Shown here: in pieces, positions 21,055 to 32,351 of the stretch
How positions within the stretch are numbered: the stretch's first letter is position 1
Layout: each line of letters starts with the position of its first letter
Source of the DNA: Conoideocrella luteorostrata
Taxonomy: Eukaryota; Ascomycota; Sordariomycetes; Hypocreales; Clavicipitaceae
NCBI GenBank assembly: GCA_032433595.1
Contig: JASWJB010000180.1
Span: 25,430-89,429, forward strand
DNA length: 64,000 bases
Reading direction: 5' to 3'
Translations under genes and position numbers: made by a program
Notes under the pieces: model-generated
What the model saw: the letters and a program-made list of their open reading frames with translations, nothing else
Told to the model about the DNA's origin: nothing
The model's database searches: none

Positions 21055-23544
21055 TCACAATATTTCGTCAATAGAGCGGGTTATTGGCGCTTCCCCTCTC
21101 GTAGGCGGGCTTCGGGGGTCGGCAGCTGGAGGGGGTCGCCCGAATCCCATAATACGCCCAAAGAAAGAGAACGGATCCTGGGGAAACGATGCATCTCGGG
21201 GTGAGAAAAGTCCCGCGGTTGGCGTTGGAGGAGATTCAACAAAGCGCATGCCTGCAACTTCGGGCACTTCATGCAGGGGATTTGTCGTCATGGCCTCCGC
21301 GCGAGGGGAGAGTAAGGCCGAGTCATCGGGATATGGTGCGCTGACCGTGATTGTTCGTTCCGCAGGTTCTCCGGTTTCTGGTTCTGCTGGGGACATGCTC
21401 TGAAATTTTCCTAGAGGAAAGTTCGAGAAAGCGGCTGGGGCCTCGAAAGCGCGCAAGCCAAGACTCGGCCATCGTGAACCCGACCCTGCCGGGCCTTGAT
21501 CTGGTGCTCCTAGTCTGGTTTGGGGGAGCTGAGCAGGGTATTCGGGCTCTGAAAAGCTTGGTAGCTTTGGTAGAGGTGGTAATAATGGCAGAGAAGATAA
21601 TGCTGTCGAAGCTGGTGGCGGAGGCTCCGTGTGGTCGGGATCAAGTTCGTGAAGCGGTAAAGTTGACAGTGACGACAGGGCGGGCACGGGAGGCACGAGC
21701 TCCGCGTTTACTTGATCGTTTTGTTCCTTCCAAGAGTAGCTCAATGGGGCGGAAGCAGGACCGGGAGATATCCCCTGCATCGAGGTTGTCGAGCTACCTC
21801 TTGGTCGAGTCGGACTATCTGAGTCCATTCTATTCCGGGACTCGTCCTCACCGGGCAGCGGAGCTGTATGGAGTTCCTTGGGTGCGGTATCGATTGCATC
21901 CACTGAAAGAGTTAGTCGGTGCTTGGTTGGACTGCGTCCCGTACGAGGTCTGTATGTCGATGAGGACGGTAGTCTTTTCTTCGACAGTTCTTTATGAAAG
22001 TCTTGCAATGAGTACATGAGCTTCATGTTTGGACTAATCCAGCGGCTTTTCGATTGAGCTGCGTAATAAGCATCGTTTACGCTTAAGTCCGGGGACTGGT
22101 ACAATCCGTAAGCAATGATAAGGCTGGCTGAACGGCTTGCTCCTTGCTGGCAGTGTACGAGGACCTTCTTCCCGAGTTTTGTTCTATCTTCAATGATTTC
22201 GCATAAATTCATCAGATCAGGGGCGATATCAGTGTTGTGGTCCCAGGGAATATGAATATACTCTGGAAGGTGAAGCGGGTTTGCCTTGGGAGTTGTCGGA
22301 GTGTCAAGGGATGCGTCTTCCGCTGGTTGATATTCAAAGGCCGTTGCAAAGCTGGTCGTAGTTACGGCTGTATCAGGTATGGGACTTTCTTCGCCCTGGA
22401 TTGCCAAATTCCCGGGTTTTCTTTCCTGAGACTTGAACGGGTCCTGAACCTCTCGAGCGACATTGATGACGACATCAAACTGAGACGCTTCATCGGCAGT
22501 TGGTTCGAGATACAGATACACGTTGTCGTCGTAAATGGCGATTGGACCATTGGGATAGCCTGGTGACTTCTGGTCCTCGTTATTCACGCTTTCGTGGAGC
22601 GGCTCAAACTCGCTGCGATTCGCCATCTGGGGCTTAATTGGAGAGTCCTCCTCAACTATCGATTCTTCCAGATTCATGGTAGATCTTGACTTCATAGGTC
22701 GCAAGACTTCTGACAGACCAGACTCGTTTCGTTCCAAAACTTTGGGGAATGTCATTCCTCCGGGTGGACCGAAAGTAGACGACTTCATGGCGGCAAACAT
22801 GTGAGGTGATGAAGTAGAGTGTTTAAGTGCACGACGTTGAAGAATTGGGGGCAATGCTGGAGATGCCGGCACCTCCAGCGATGCATCCTTAATAAGATCT
22901 GACGTATTGGTCTTCAAGCTGAGTTGGCTGGGTTTTCTCTTCATGGCCGGGATCGTTGGTTTAATGAATGACGGCGACGATGGTTCAGTCGCGACATACT
23001 TGGATGTAGTCGTGATGGTCAAAGGAGGCTGAATAGACAAGCCCTTCATATTCCTGGGCTTTCGGGGAGCCGGGGATGTCATAGGGCGCGCCAGAGTCAG
23101 GGAATCTGGGATGCCGAGCATGTTACTTTTAGTAGGGCACGGCCGGCTCATGAAGGAGGAAGACGGGTAATCGTTCAAGGGAATTAAGTTGATTGGTGAA
23201 TCGGGTGAAGATGAAGGTGAAGGATCTGAAAGCGGCGAAGAGTCCGTCGTAGACAACGTGGTCGTTGGAGACGAATCAGTCGACTCTGACATTTGTGTCG
23301 AGGTACTATCATGATGCCTATGTGTTTGATCCGGATGCAGGGTTCCTTGATCCAGGCTGGGTGGTTGGGCGGCATCAGTAATTTCAGACGTTTTGGAGTC
23401 CATGACAACCATTTTGGGGTCAACCAGCGTAACTGTGTCCCCATCTGCCATCATTTCGGCATCTAGATCAAATACTGACATGAAGGGCGGTATTTGATCT
23501 TCGTACAAGCGGCGGGCTGCAGCGGACGGCATGATTCCAATCAT
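21055..23544 (-). CDS. dual-specificity protein phosphatase (MAPK-phosphatase-like, Msg5/Pmp1 group)
   Basis: Predicted Cys-based phosphatase that removes phosphate from Tyr and Ser/Thr, probably of a MAP kinase. It is a single exon of 829 aa. The catalytic domain lies in the middle (about residues 335-530): YDDNVYLYLEPTADEASQFDVVINVA, the acid-loop region with WDHNTDIAPD, and the signature VHCQQGASRSASLI with Cys465 as nucleophile and Arg471 in the P-loop. The segment between the DSP start and the signature carries an insertion of about 60 residues compared with minimal DSPs. The N- and C-terminal thirds are Ser/Pro-rich and disordered, with basic patches (PAMKRKPSQLSLK; ILQRRALKHS) that could dock a MAPK; that is inference. 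The start ATG at 23544 is the first in frame. The gene is much longer than yeast Msg5 (489 aa), as is common in filamentous fungi. It is convergent with the Hut1-like gene. Confidence 0.9.
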   Translation of the reverse strand: MIGIMPSAAARRLYEDQIPPFMSVFDLDAEMMADGDTVTLVDPKMVVMDSKTSEITDAAQPPSLDQGTLHPDQTHRHHDSTSTQMSESTDSSPTTTLSTTDSSPLSDPSPSSSPDSPINLIPLNDYPSSSFMSRPCPTKSNMLGIPDSLTLARPMTSPAPRKPRNMKGLSIQPPLTITTTSKYVATEPSSPSFIKPTIPAMKRKPSQLSLKTNTSDLIKDASLEVPASPALPPILQRRALKHSTSSPHMFAAMKSSTFGPPGGMTFPKVLERNESGLSEVLRPMKSRSTMNLEESIVEEDSPIKPQMANRSEFEPLHESVNNEDQKSPGYPNGPIAIYDDNVYLYLEPTADEASQFDVVINVAREVQDPFKSQERKPGNLAIQGEESPIPDTAVTTTSFATAFEYQPAEDASLDTPTTPKANPLHLPEYIHIPWDHNTDIAPDLMNLCEIIEDRTKLGKKVLVHCQQGASRSASLIIAYGLYQSPDLSVNDAYYAAQSKSRWISPNMKLMYSLQDFHKELSKKRLPSSSTYRPRTGRSPTKHRLTLSVDAIDTAPKELHTAPLPGEDESRNRMDSDSPTRPRGSSTTSMQGISPGPASAPLSYSWKEQNDQVNAELVPPVPALSSLSTLPLHELDPDHTEPPPPASTALSSLPLLPPLPKLPSFSEPEYPAQLPQTRLGAPDQGPAGSGSRWPSLGLRAFEAPAAFSNFPLGKFQSMSPAEPETGEPAERTITVSAPYPDDSALLSPRAEAMTTNPLHEVPEVAGMRFVESPPTPTAGLFSPRDASFPQDPFSFFGRIMGFGRPPPAADPRSPPTRGEAPITRSIDEIL

Positions 23545-24564
23545 ATCAGTTATGTCACAGCTTCAGCCCCCTCCTTCCGGCTTGTATTGAAACCGAAGTC
23601 CTGTGGCTGCAGCTAGTTCTGTCTTTCCCTCTGTTTTTTTGGCAGATTCGTTTCTACCAGAATCTTGCGTCTGTAACGAGAGAGGAGAGAGACGTGCGGG
23701 CTCGGTCAAGTGGGTTCCTGCGACGGGCGAAAGGAGTGCGTTCAATAATAGTTAAATGAATGAAAATAGAGTCATAAAAGGAGCGGACTTCGCGAACGAC
23801 TCAATCGTATTTCGGCCAATTATGGACAGCACTGCTGAATCCAATATTTTGGGACGTTCGCGAGACCAGTCTGCGGCTGGTCTAAGTGAGGCCGTGCTGT
23901 GGCCCGTGAGATCCTCCGGGAAGGAAGTGCGTCGGGGCGGGGAGACCAGGCGAGTCGTCGTGACAGCCGCTACTTGAGTGAAGAAAAAGAAGAGAAGAAT
24001 AAAACAATTCGAGTTGATCGTCAGGAACGAAGGCCAAGGCGAGAGAAGAAGAAAAGCCTGCCCTTGACCACGTCGTTGTCGTCGAACCAAACTGGCGGGA
24101 AGGGAGGAGGAGGAGGGAATGAGACTCAGATTCGAGGTGAGACAGCGAGGCCAGCGCTTAGACGAGGACCATGCAGGAGGCTAGCGGCAACGCAGAGGCA
24201 CTAGAGAGGCCAGCCAGATTTTTGCGGGTGCAGGTGGCCGTTTTACAGCTGAACCATGTTCCCCCCGTTCGTCCAGTGCTCTCGAGCGCTTCGGCGACTA
24301 AGAGGGAGGGATGTCGACTCCGAGGTGGCCACGGCGAGCGTTTACTGGGAGATGGCAAAGAGGAACGATTGGAATTGGGATTCGGACGGGAGTATTGTAT
24401 TGTACAAAAATAGAGAACAGGGCCAGGGAGCAGAGGATTGGAAGAACTGGTTGACTGGGAAGCAGAAGCGGAACCAGACCAAACCCAGATCTGCTGGGTG
24501 GGAAGCAGAGGCCAGCACCGCGACGGCGAATGGGGCCAAGGCTGGACCAGGCTGGAGGCTTTGG

Positions 24565-24617
24565 AGGAGGGGAGGGGGGGTGGCAGGGGCAGGCGGGCGG
24601 GCGGGCAGGCGGGCAGG
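24565..24617 (+). other. G-rich tract with G-quadruplex consensus
   Basis: On the plus strand GGG runs at 24595-24597, 24599-24601, 24603-24605 and 24611-24613 are separated by loops of 1, 1 and 5 bases, matching the G3+N1-7 rule. Another G-rich piece with runs of four and eight G lies just before it (24569-24589). It is about 1.05 kb upstream of the phosphatase start codon, in its probable promoter. Confidence 0.7.
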
Positions 24618-26191
24618 ACAGCGCCTCAGGAGGAGAGGGGGAGTGGCGGGCAAGAAGCCGGGGCTAGTCAAGAGTCAGGCCTGGCTGGGCAGGTGAGCTG
24701 TCAGTCGGCGCTGTGACTGGAGCGTGCGGTTCTGTAACTACCGTGCTGCGTTGTACCATACGGCGCGGCGCAGTGCAGTGCGGTGCTGCTGCTTGTGCCT
24801 AAGACAGACCAGGACGGCGAGTGGCTGCAGGGGCAGACCTCAGGTGCTCCCGGATGGTCTGGCCTCCAAGGTTGACAGGCTGACAGGCTGGGGACTGGCG
24901 AAACGCGCTCCAAGGCTACTGTTACGGGTCGAGTCTGGTTTTTGTTTGTACGGACTGTGGTAGTTAGTTATTTGAGTTCCCGAGAGAGCGAGCGCAGAGA
25001 CTATGTATATTGTTGACCGGCGTTGTAACAACAAGCAAATGAACGGCAGCTACGTGACATGCAGGCGACATTTAGTCATTGATTGACCAGACAGCCGGAC
25101 ATGGCAACAAGAAAAGGAAAAAAAAATCGGCCATTGTACGGATCCCCGTATAGTACGGAGTATTCAATACGACGGAGGGATACTAGGTACTCCATACTCC
25201 GTATTGTGTGCGTATACAGACTTGCCCAGGTAACGCCTCCATCCGTCCATCCACCCACTCGACCAGGGCAGGGCAGAGCAGGGGCTTTTGCAGACTTTGG
25301 GACGTGGACGTGGAACCTGGAACCGGCAGGATTGGGGATGTGCTGTGCTCCGTATGAGAAGGCGGCTTGCGCAGGTGGGCCTGACGCCAGACCAGACAAC
25401 TTTAGAAACAACGGGCCACTGAGAAGTCGTCGGACCGGGTCCCTTTTACTCCTGCAACTTTACACACTCTCTACTCCGTACACCTCGAGCGATTAGGCCT
25501 TTCTACCGATGGACGTTTCACCAGGTCGCGCAGAACTTGATGAAGAGTGTTTATTGTATTATTTGGATGCACAACGCGTCAGCGATTCACTACCGTTAGT
25601 CTTTTGTCATGTTCACAGCTGTGACGGTCCGGCCGACCAAAATCCAGCCTGTGGGCAGGCTGGAAGCAAGTGGCGAGCAGGCGAGCAGGCCACCAGCACC
25701 GACTTGAGCACCCTTACCCTGGCTACCGATTTCAGCCAGTCAGCGTCGTGAGACGGGCAAAATCCTGATGGCCCCGTCGGCAAGAATGCTTCTAAAGCAG
25801 CCACACGAACCCCTGCTGCGACTCTACAAGCATGCAAAGCAGCAGTTAAAACGTGTGCGACCAAGGAGGACCAAGGAGAATCAAGGAGAGGCCCAGCACA
25901 ATCCTGGCATTTCGGCTCCGCTCTATCGTAAGTGGAGAGTCTAAGGCGTGCGAGACAAGCCTCTCTGCAGCTAACAGTTCCTAAATATAGCTACACCAAC
26001 GAAGCCTGGCGGCAACGGCCATCCAATCACATCCCATCAGCCAAATTTGGGTACTTCATGTGGGACAGGGAGGGTTCCGATTTCGATTTACTCATTGTTG
26101 AACGTGCGGGTGTTGTGCGGGCGATGTGCGAGCGATGTGCGGGCAACCTACAAACAGCACCGAGTAATCGGTCTGCGCAGCAATTTTTGGC

Positions 26192-26210
26192 TTTTTTTTT
26201 TTTTTTTTTT
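26192..26210. repeat. poly-T run of 19
   Basis: Uninterrupted T19 in the gene-poor region. It could be the poly(A) tail footprint of a retroposed sequence on the minus strand or simple slippage. No target-site duplication or element body is evident next to it. Confidence 0.7.
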
Positions 26211-27649
26211 GGCACGCGGAAGCTGATGTCAACAAAGAAGCCTCTTCCCACGATGGGGTGTTTCCGGTGGATTTGGCAGTCAAGAATGCGGTCTGGTATC
26301 CTTCAGACCTCACGTTGTAGAGTAGGTTTGATCGTCGGTCGTCTGGGTTACAAACGCGGCTGGTGAGCAACGTTAAGGCGAAGGTGGGCTTACAGTACGG
26401 GGCAACAGGCATTTTTGAAGACAAGCCGAACAATATGTCCTGTTCGTTATAACGAACAAAGCATTGTTGGTATTCTCTATCCTTGACTGCGGCCCGAGCG
26501 CCCCAATCTCGGTGACGGCTCATTTCGATGCGTGCCAGTTCACGGAGTCGTCCTCGGTATAATACAACTCAAAAACTCAAAAATTCCTTGCAGACCAATT
26601 GTGTCAGAGATGGAGCGGGGATGCAACCAGCTTCCCGCCGTGCGGAGGAACTGGTAACTACAAGTACATGCTATCATTACTGGCACTGCCACTGTAAAAT
26701 ATCTCGCCACCAGATCTAGCCGATGGAGAGCTACAAATCTGTACAGCTAATTTACTCCGTGCCTTTTTTTTGGGGGGGGGGGAGGGGCAGCACAATAACT
26801 CTATTGCGTGGCAACCCGCTGGCAGGGTATTGGCAGTACTGTGTCGTACCGTACAACCATCGGACAGACTGTGCTCTCACGCTCAGCAGACAAAATCGAA
26901 ACCGCACTATACGGAGTACATACATATTATACTCCGTACATGTCTCTACTCCCACTCCTTCCTGCTCCTTGCTCTTCACAATAAGCGCCCGTTCGGAACC
27001 AAGAGCCCCCGTCACACACCAATCAACGATGCTATTGCCTGCAGCCAGGAGCAATGATCCCCTCCCGCCCCTGCCAAACGCTCCTAGTTGCTGCAGAGCA
27101 TAGCATTCACCATTATCATCATGAGTGCATTGCGTCGGTTGAATGTTCTATTGGCTCACCTCATCAGTGTTGAAGTCATCAAATGTCACAGACAGTTCAA
27201 TTTCATCAACAGCATCTTCCACAACCAGCCCAGTTTTCTTTCAAAAAGACGTCGGGTTCGGATATCAGTGCTGGCGTTGTTCAAGGCAGTCTCAAATCGT
27301 CCCGTCACGTCACGCCGTGATCGTATTGCATTGTAAGGAGTACGAAGCATTGATCGTTAAATATTGCAAGCGCCATCTCGACCACCAGGGTCCTGGTCCT
27401 AACCAGCTAGCTGTGAGACTGATCCTAGTACTCCGTACCGAGTAACTAACTAGGACGAGTAGAGCGTTACGGAGTAGGCGAGTCAGATGCTGATGGGAAA
27501 GTGCAAAAGCCATGTTGCGACGCTAAGCCTTTCCATCTCTGAATCTGTGAGAATGCTGAGTAGTTCGAACGGAGCATTGACACCATATTAGGCACCCGCA
27601 ATGTCTATCCGCCAGCCTAATACGGCGTAAATAGTAACTAAGGGTTACT

Positions 27650-27667
27650 GTACGGAGTACTCCGTAC
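27650..27667. repeat. perfect palindrome GTACGGAGTACTCCGTAC
   Basis: An 18-bp perfect palindrome and the longest form of a word dispersed through the intergenic DNA of this window. Its core is CGG-AGTACT-CCG, that is CGG-N6-CCG, the spacing recognised by some Zn2Cys6 regulators such as Ppr1 and UaY. Shorter or half copies occur near 521, 887, 9973, 14468, 14551, 25153, 25463, 26913, 26932, 27429, 27469, 29808, 30237, 30992, 41323, 53124, 53313, 57578 and 63874. Confidence 0.85.
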
Positions 27668-30600
27668 TGTATGGAGCAGACTCATGATCATCAGCGGAAG
27701 CAGATCATTCATTCATTTTGTTCTAAAAAAAAAAAACTAATAAAAAATTGCATCCATTTACGAAGTGTTCGAGTGTTCCACATTTCCACGAAATGCACTT
27801 GTACCTCCCCCGGCACTATTTTCCATTTGCCATCGCATCCCACAGTGCTCAGATCAGGATGCTCATCTGTCAACAAATTAACATGACTGACGCGACGCAG
27901 AATCAGACACAGGCACACGAGCAATCGCGTCACCGCAGTGTCTGCCCCTTCCAGACTCTCAGGTTTCATTCGGCAACAGCCGTGACCCCAGCGCGGCATC
28001 CGTCAAGTTTCCCAGTAAATCCTCCGAAACACGCCAATGACACGGTGACATCTTCGTTGCAATCCGTAGTTATCATGTAGCCCTCAAACTGCATCTGCCA
28101 CAATTCCCACAAGACAGGGCACGAGAACGGAGCACGGAGTAACACATGTCGTCATCATCTCTACGCAATCCATCGTACTGATGACTATCTTACGGAGTCA
28201 TCCGTCCTTCGGTTTCGGAACTAACTAGTTAAGCGACACCCAAATTGTACGCTGTCAAGCTGTACAGCGCCCATCTGTCAGACGGCTCATCGCAATTTTA
28301 ACAGTTAAGACGTTTCGGCGATCCTGGCGCTATATTAAGGTCCACAAAGCCGCTAGTCAGACTAGGCATGGGGTTTGGACACGCGAGTTCCCTTTTGGCA
28401 CCGAAATATAACGGAGTTCCTTACCAATTTTGTTGTTTGCGTACTGACAATTCTCACAATATTACGCCGAAAATGATGCTGCTTGTCTGTAGTTTCCCGT
28501 CCCATATGAAACAACCGTGCCGATGCTTACTAGTGCAATGCCAAGGTGACTTGCTCTCGGCCAAACTGGGGAATTTTTATTTTTTTTTTTCTTTTCCCGC
28601 GGGCAGCTTGAAGGAAAATAGATGGTCACTTTGCACGGGGCAAGAAGAGTGGTGACGATGGAAGGAACCTCCAGCTGATGTCATCCTTTCAATCTGAAAC
28701 AACGGGCTCTGGTCGAAGGGCCATCGCAGTTGTTTTGGCTGATGCTTTTGGTTAATTGTTTTCCTCTTCTCGTGCCGTGTCGTCCGTCGCGTGCTCATTC
28801 GATGGCTGGTTGCGGAGGACATCCTGCCCGGATTCTGCCGCGCCAGCATCATCGGGCTACCCTAGAGCCAATTTCGATTCTCTGTGGTTGAATTGCGCGA
28901 GGCAATCCAGCCAGTGCTTGGAATTTTGTATCTCAACATCACGATAGATGTTAAGCAGTTCGTCCCTCCTACCGCGCTTGCAGAGAAAAGCCTAGCGCGG
29001 CCCATAGCTGCGTCATATCGAACAGGAGCTTCATGTAAGTGGTGGGTGGTAAAAGCTGTTCTTGTGATGGCTGCGACAACGGGACTGAAGATCCATAGCT
29101 TCGAAACTGCCACATAACATTAGCCCGGACACTCAACTTCCATTATCACGAGGCCCCAGTTTTGGTTGAAAACAGTGTAGATGCAGGAACTTCTATCTTG
29201 TTACGTTGCCTACACTGCCGCAGGGTGACATCCAACACGGTATCAAAAACACGGCCTGATACAGCCTCGAAATCGAGTGCGGACCGTCTCGCGTCACGGA
29301 GACATCTCAATGCGCGGGATTGGATCTCTCCAGGACTAGTTACAGGTCACAATCGTGTCCAACAAACCGCCAAACCTGTAATACTTGGAAACAGTCTACA
29401 ACAGCTGGATGAAGCCAAATGCGCCTTCTCAGCTCACAACGTGGTTACATACTCGCGACATGTTCTCCAAGTTGTAGTCTGTACATCACCATGGGCGCCC
29501 TTCTCGATAACCTATACCTGGATATGCAGTTATTCTGCTATGCCGTCCATGCGTCCGCAACCAAGCCAGGCTGTCGGTAACGGCCCCAGCGCAGTAAGGA
29601 GCAGGATCGAACGACCATGTTTCTCGATCGATGGAGCAACGTATCTGTATACTGCCGAGCACCATTTTTTCAGCGCGCCTGTGGGATGAATTCGTCCGAG
29701 AGATGTGCGAGCTTGATTGCGGCTCGTATCCTTGCATGTTATGGGCAGGGGACGGGTTGAACTTTGCGTACCAATTGTGCACTGGTAGTACAACAAGTAA
29801 GGAGGAGTACGGAGTACAGCAATACAATATCGTACATGTGATACCGTACTACAGTCATTTCTCCTGCATGCTAATATCATGGGAGCTCTATAGTACCGGG
29901 TGCTTGGCAAGTTCCAACAAACACGACTTTAATGTCACGTCAGGCCGGAATGACGTTATCTTGTTCGCTGATTCATCACGTATTCTACGTCCTTTGTGTG
30001 CATGATACTGCATTCGGAAATCATGGCATGCCCTGGCTCCTTGCGGCTTCAGAGTTTCCGGACTTTCTCAGATCCTAGTATCAAAAGTGTTCCGATACGA
30101 CCTTCGCAGTCCAGCATCCTGCTGCCAAGGTTTGTTGTCGTGTTGGAATTCTGCAGGACCATGGCACTGACTGTTCCCAAGAACTGAATGTCAACTATAC
30201 GATATGCAGGATTGCTTCGACAGTTGTGAAGGCACTACTCCGTATAAGCTTCTTTTTGTTGAAGCTCTCATCTCTCTTGAAACAGCAATCAGATTGCCCC
30301 CCTGAAATCACGTTGGGGCAGGGCTTGAATATTCTCGAGCAGGCAATTTAGGGACCAACATCAGCCTAGTTTGCAGACGACAAGCTAACTACGCGATGGT
30401 CAGGAATACATACCCTTGGCCGACCCACTGAGGTTTGTAGCGAGGACTAGGAGCAATTATGCGGGCTGCCCCTGACTAGAGCAATCGCAGTGGTTATTTT
30501 ACCCCGTCCAACATGCACCTCAATTGACGGGCAATCTCTGGGATATAGTTGTATTGCACTCCGTACGCAGTGCCCATCGTGCTGGATGTTCGTCCGGGTG

Positions 30601-32351
30601 GCTCCCCTTTCAATGGACCATGGCTTTTGGGTGCTACTACGGTGACTGGTAGATCAACAACGAAGACAAGAGAAGCACGACCGCGTACATCATTTGCCCA
30701 CACATACATATTTTCTCTGACTAAGTAGTGAATCTCCATGAGCCCACGTAGGACTAGTTATGCCTCGCTGCCCAAAATTTACCCCAAGAAAAGGAAAAAA
30801 AAAAGAAACAAGCCAGGAAAAACGACGCCACATGTGAGAGAAGCTGCAGGCGCCCTGACGGAGGCCCGAGCTGTTCACCTCCACACTTTGAGCAAGTGTC
30901 GTGCTGGCTGCGTTTGGTATCCGCTCATCTGCGTCAACCTGCGGGCTAGTTTATGCAAGAACGCTACTACTGCACTCCGTGATGTACCACAGTACGGAGT
31001 AAGTAGTTTGTTATCGGCTCATCAGATGCAATAGTTATTGTGCTGGCTTTTGTGGTGTCTCGAACGGTAGACTAAGGAGGTCAACCAACGTTTAACCTTC
31101 GTCTGAAGTCCAAGAACAGGCTCTTTTCGGGTTGATCGGCGATGGAAACAGTATCTTGTGTAGGAAAGCCAGCTCGGATAGCTTTCCTTGTTGGACAAGT
31201 TTGTTGTCGTCACTCGCTGGTCCGTCCGTTCGTGTGCTGCACGTGTTGATCCCGTTTCTGGTGTTTAAATCCCCAACAGGCCAGGCGCGTCGAGGCACAG
31301 CGAGCTAGGCTAGGTAGATGGACAGGCTGGACCCTGTCGTTGCTTTTGGGAGCTGTGGGAGATGCATGACGCTACGCTGCTTCTGTTCCTTCTTGATGGT
31401 GCAAAGTGGTTCAGAGGTGGTTCTAAGTGGTGCGCATCATGACGCTGTTCTCTCGAGTGCCGAGCTTTGACCCGGTTCTCCAAGGGGGGACGGGATGGAT
31501 GGGTAAAGTGCATGCTGTGCCATTGTATTGCTATTAGTCGAAACGACGGGATGAACGGGATGAACTGGATGAGGATTGTTAATTTGCTTTGCACTGAACT
31601 TGGTTGTGGCTGGCCAAGGTGTTGGGTGCCGTCGTATCTCCTTTACGCGAAGTTGCAAACTATTCTCCCTTCTTTGCACAATTTTCTCGTCACTCACTCG
31701 TTGGTTCTGTCTTCATTTCTCAAACAACATGTTTTGATACTGCGCTGCGGTGATGCTGACTGCGGCTGTAGAAGCAACATTCTGTTTCACTCTTTTTGAC
31801 GTGGCCGTAAAACAGTATTTCAGCCCACAAGCAATATTCCTACAACTCGAGAACGCCAATTAGAGCAAGAGAGGGCGACGAGACGCACGCCTTCCTCCAT
31901 CGGATCATCACCATCCACCACGGTCATACGTTTGCTTTTCCTCTGTTCAAGCTGTTCAAGAAAGAGCCAAGAACCCCCTCGCCACACATACGCATCGTCT
32001 TCTCTTGCACCAGAGTGGCGGCGGTGTCCTTGCGGAGGTTGTCTCACGGCCACAAGTAACCACTTTGCCATCTGGGCTGAAAAAAGGAAGAGCCTTGGCT
32101 TTTTTGCTCTAATGAAAAGACGCCATCCGAGACATTGACTGCCAACAATCGCGCTGTCTCTTGACTAGACTCGTGGTTTCCCCGCTTCAGCTGGGCAACT
32201 ACTAGTAAGACGCTGACGGCTTATCGTACTATCTCCGATTCCAACATTGAGGCTTTAGCCTATAATTGAGTTCGGCGGCACTCAAAGAATCGCACGGCGA
32301 CTGTCCGACTGCCCTTTCGCTGCAGAACAGTATGCAGACTCGATTGACAAC

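Larger units (their letters stand above)
23545..32351. other. 8.8-kb gene-poor region
   Basis: No open reading frame here reaches 180 codons, and none resembles a known protein. Features seen: a purine-rich, G-rich block at 23900-24720 (upstream of the phosphatase start, pyrimidine-rich on its own sense strand); a 19-T run at 26192-26210; a G-run near 26769; and more than a dozen TACGGAGTA/TACTCCGTA words between 25150 and 31000. Base composition looks balanced, not the AT-rich pattern left by repeat-induced point mutation. The last 1 kb should hold the promoter of the gene at 32352. Long non-coding RNAs or old element remains are possible; the sequence alone does not show them. Confidence 0.55.

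Noticed and set aside
29162..29689. 175-codon plus-strand frame in the gene-poor region
   Set aside because: Begins at a non-ATG codon, shows no domain and overlaps minus-strand frames of similar length.
23545..32351. repeat-induced point mutation or a RIP-inactivated transposon
   Set aside because: The interval is not AT-rich by eye and no element-like frames or long terminal repeats are visible. A TpA/ApT index calculation would settle it.
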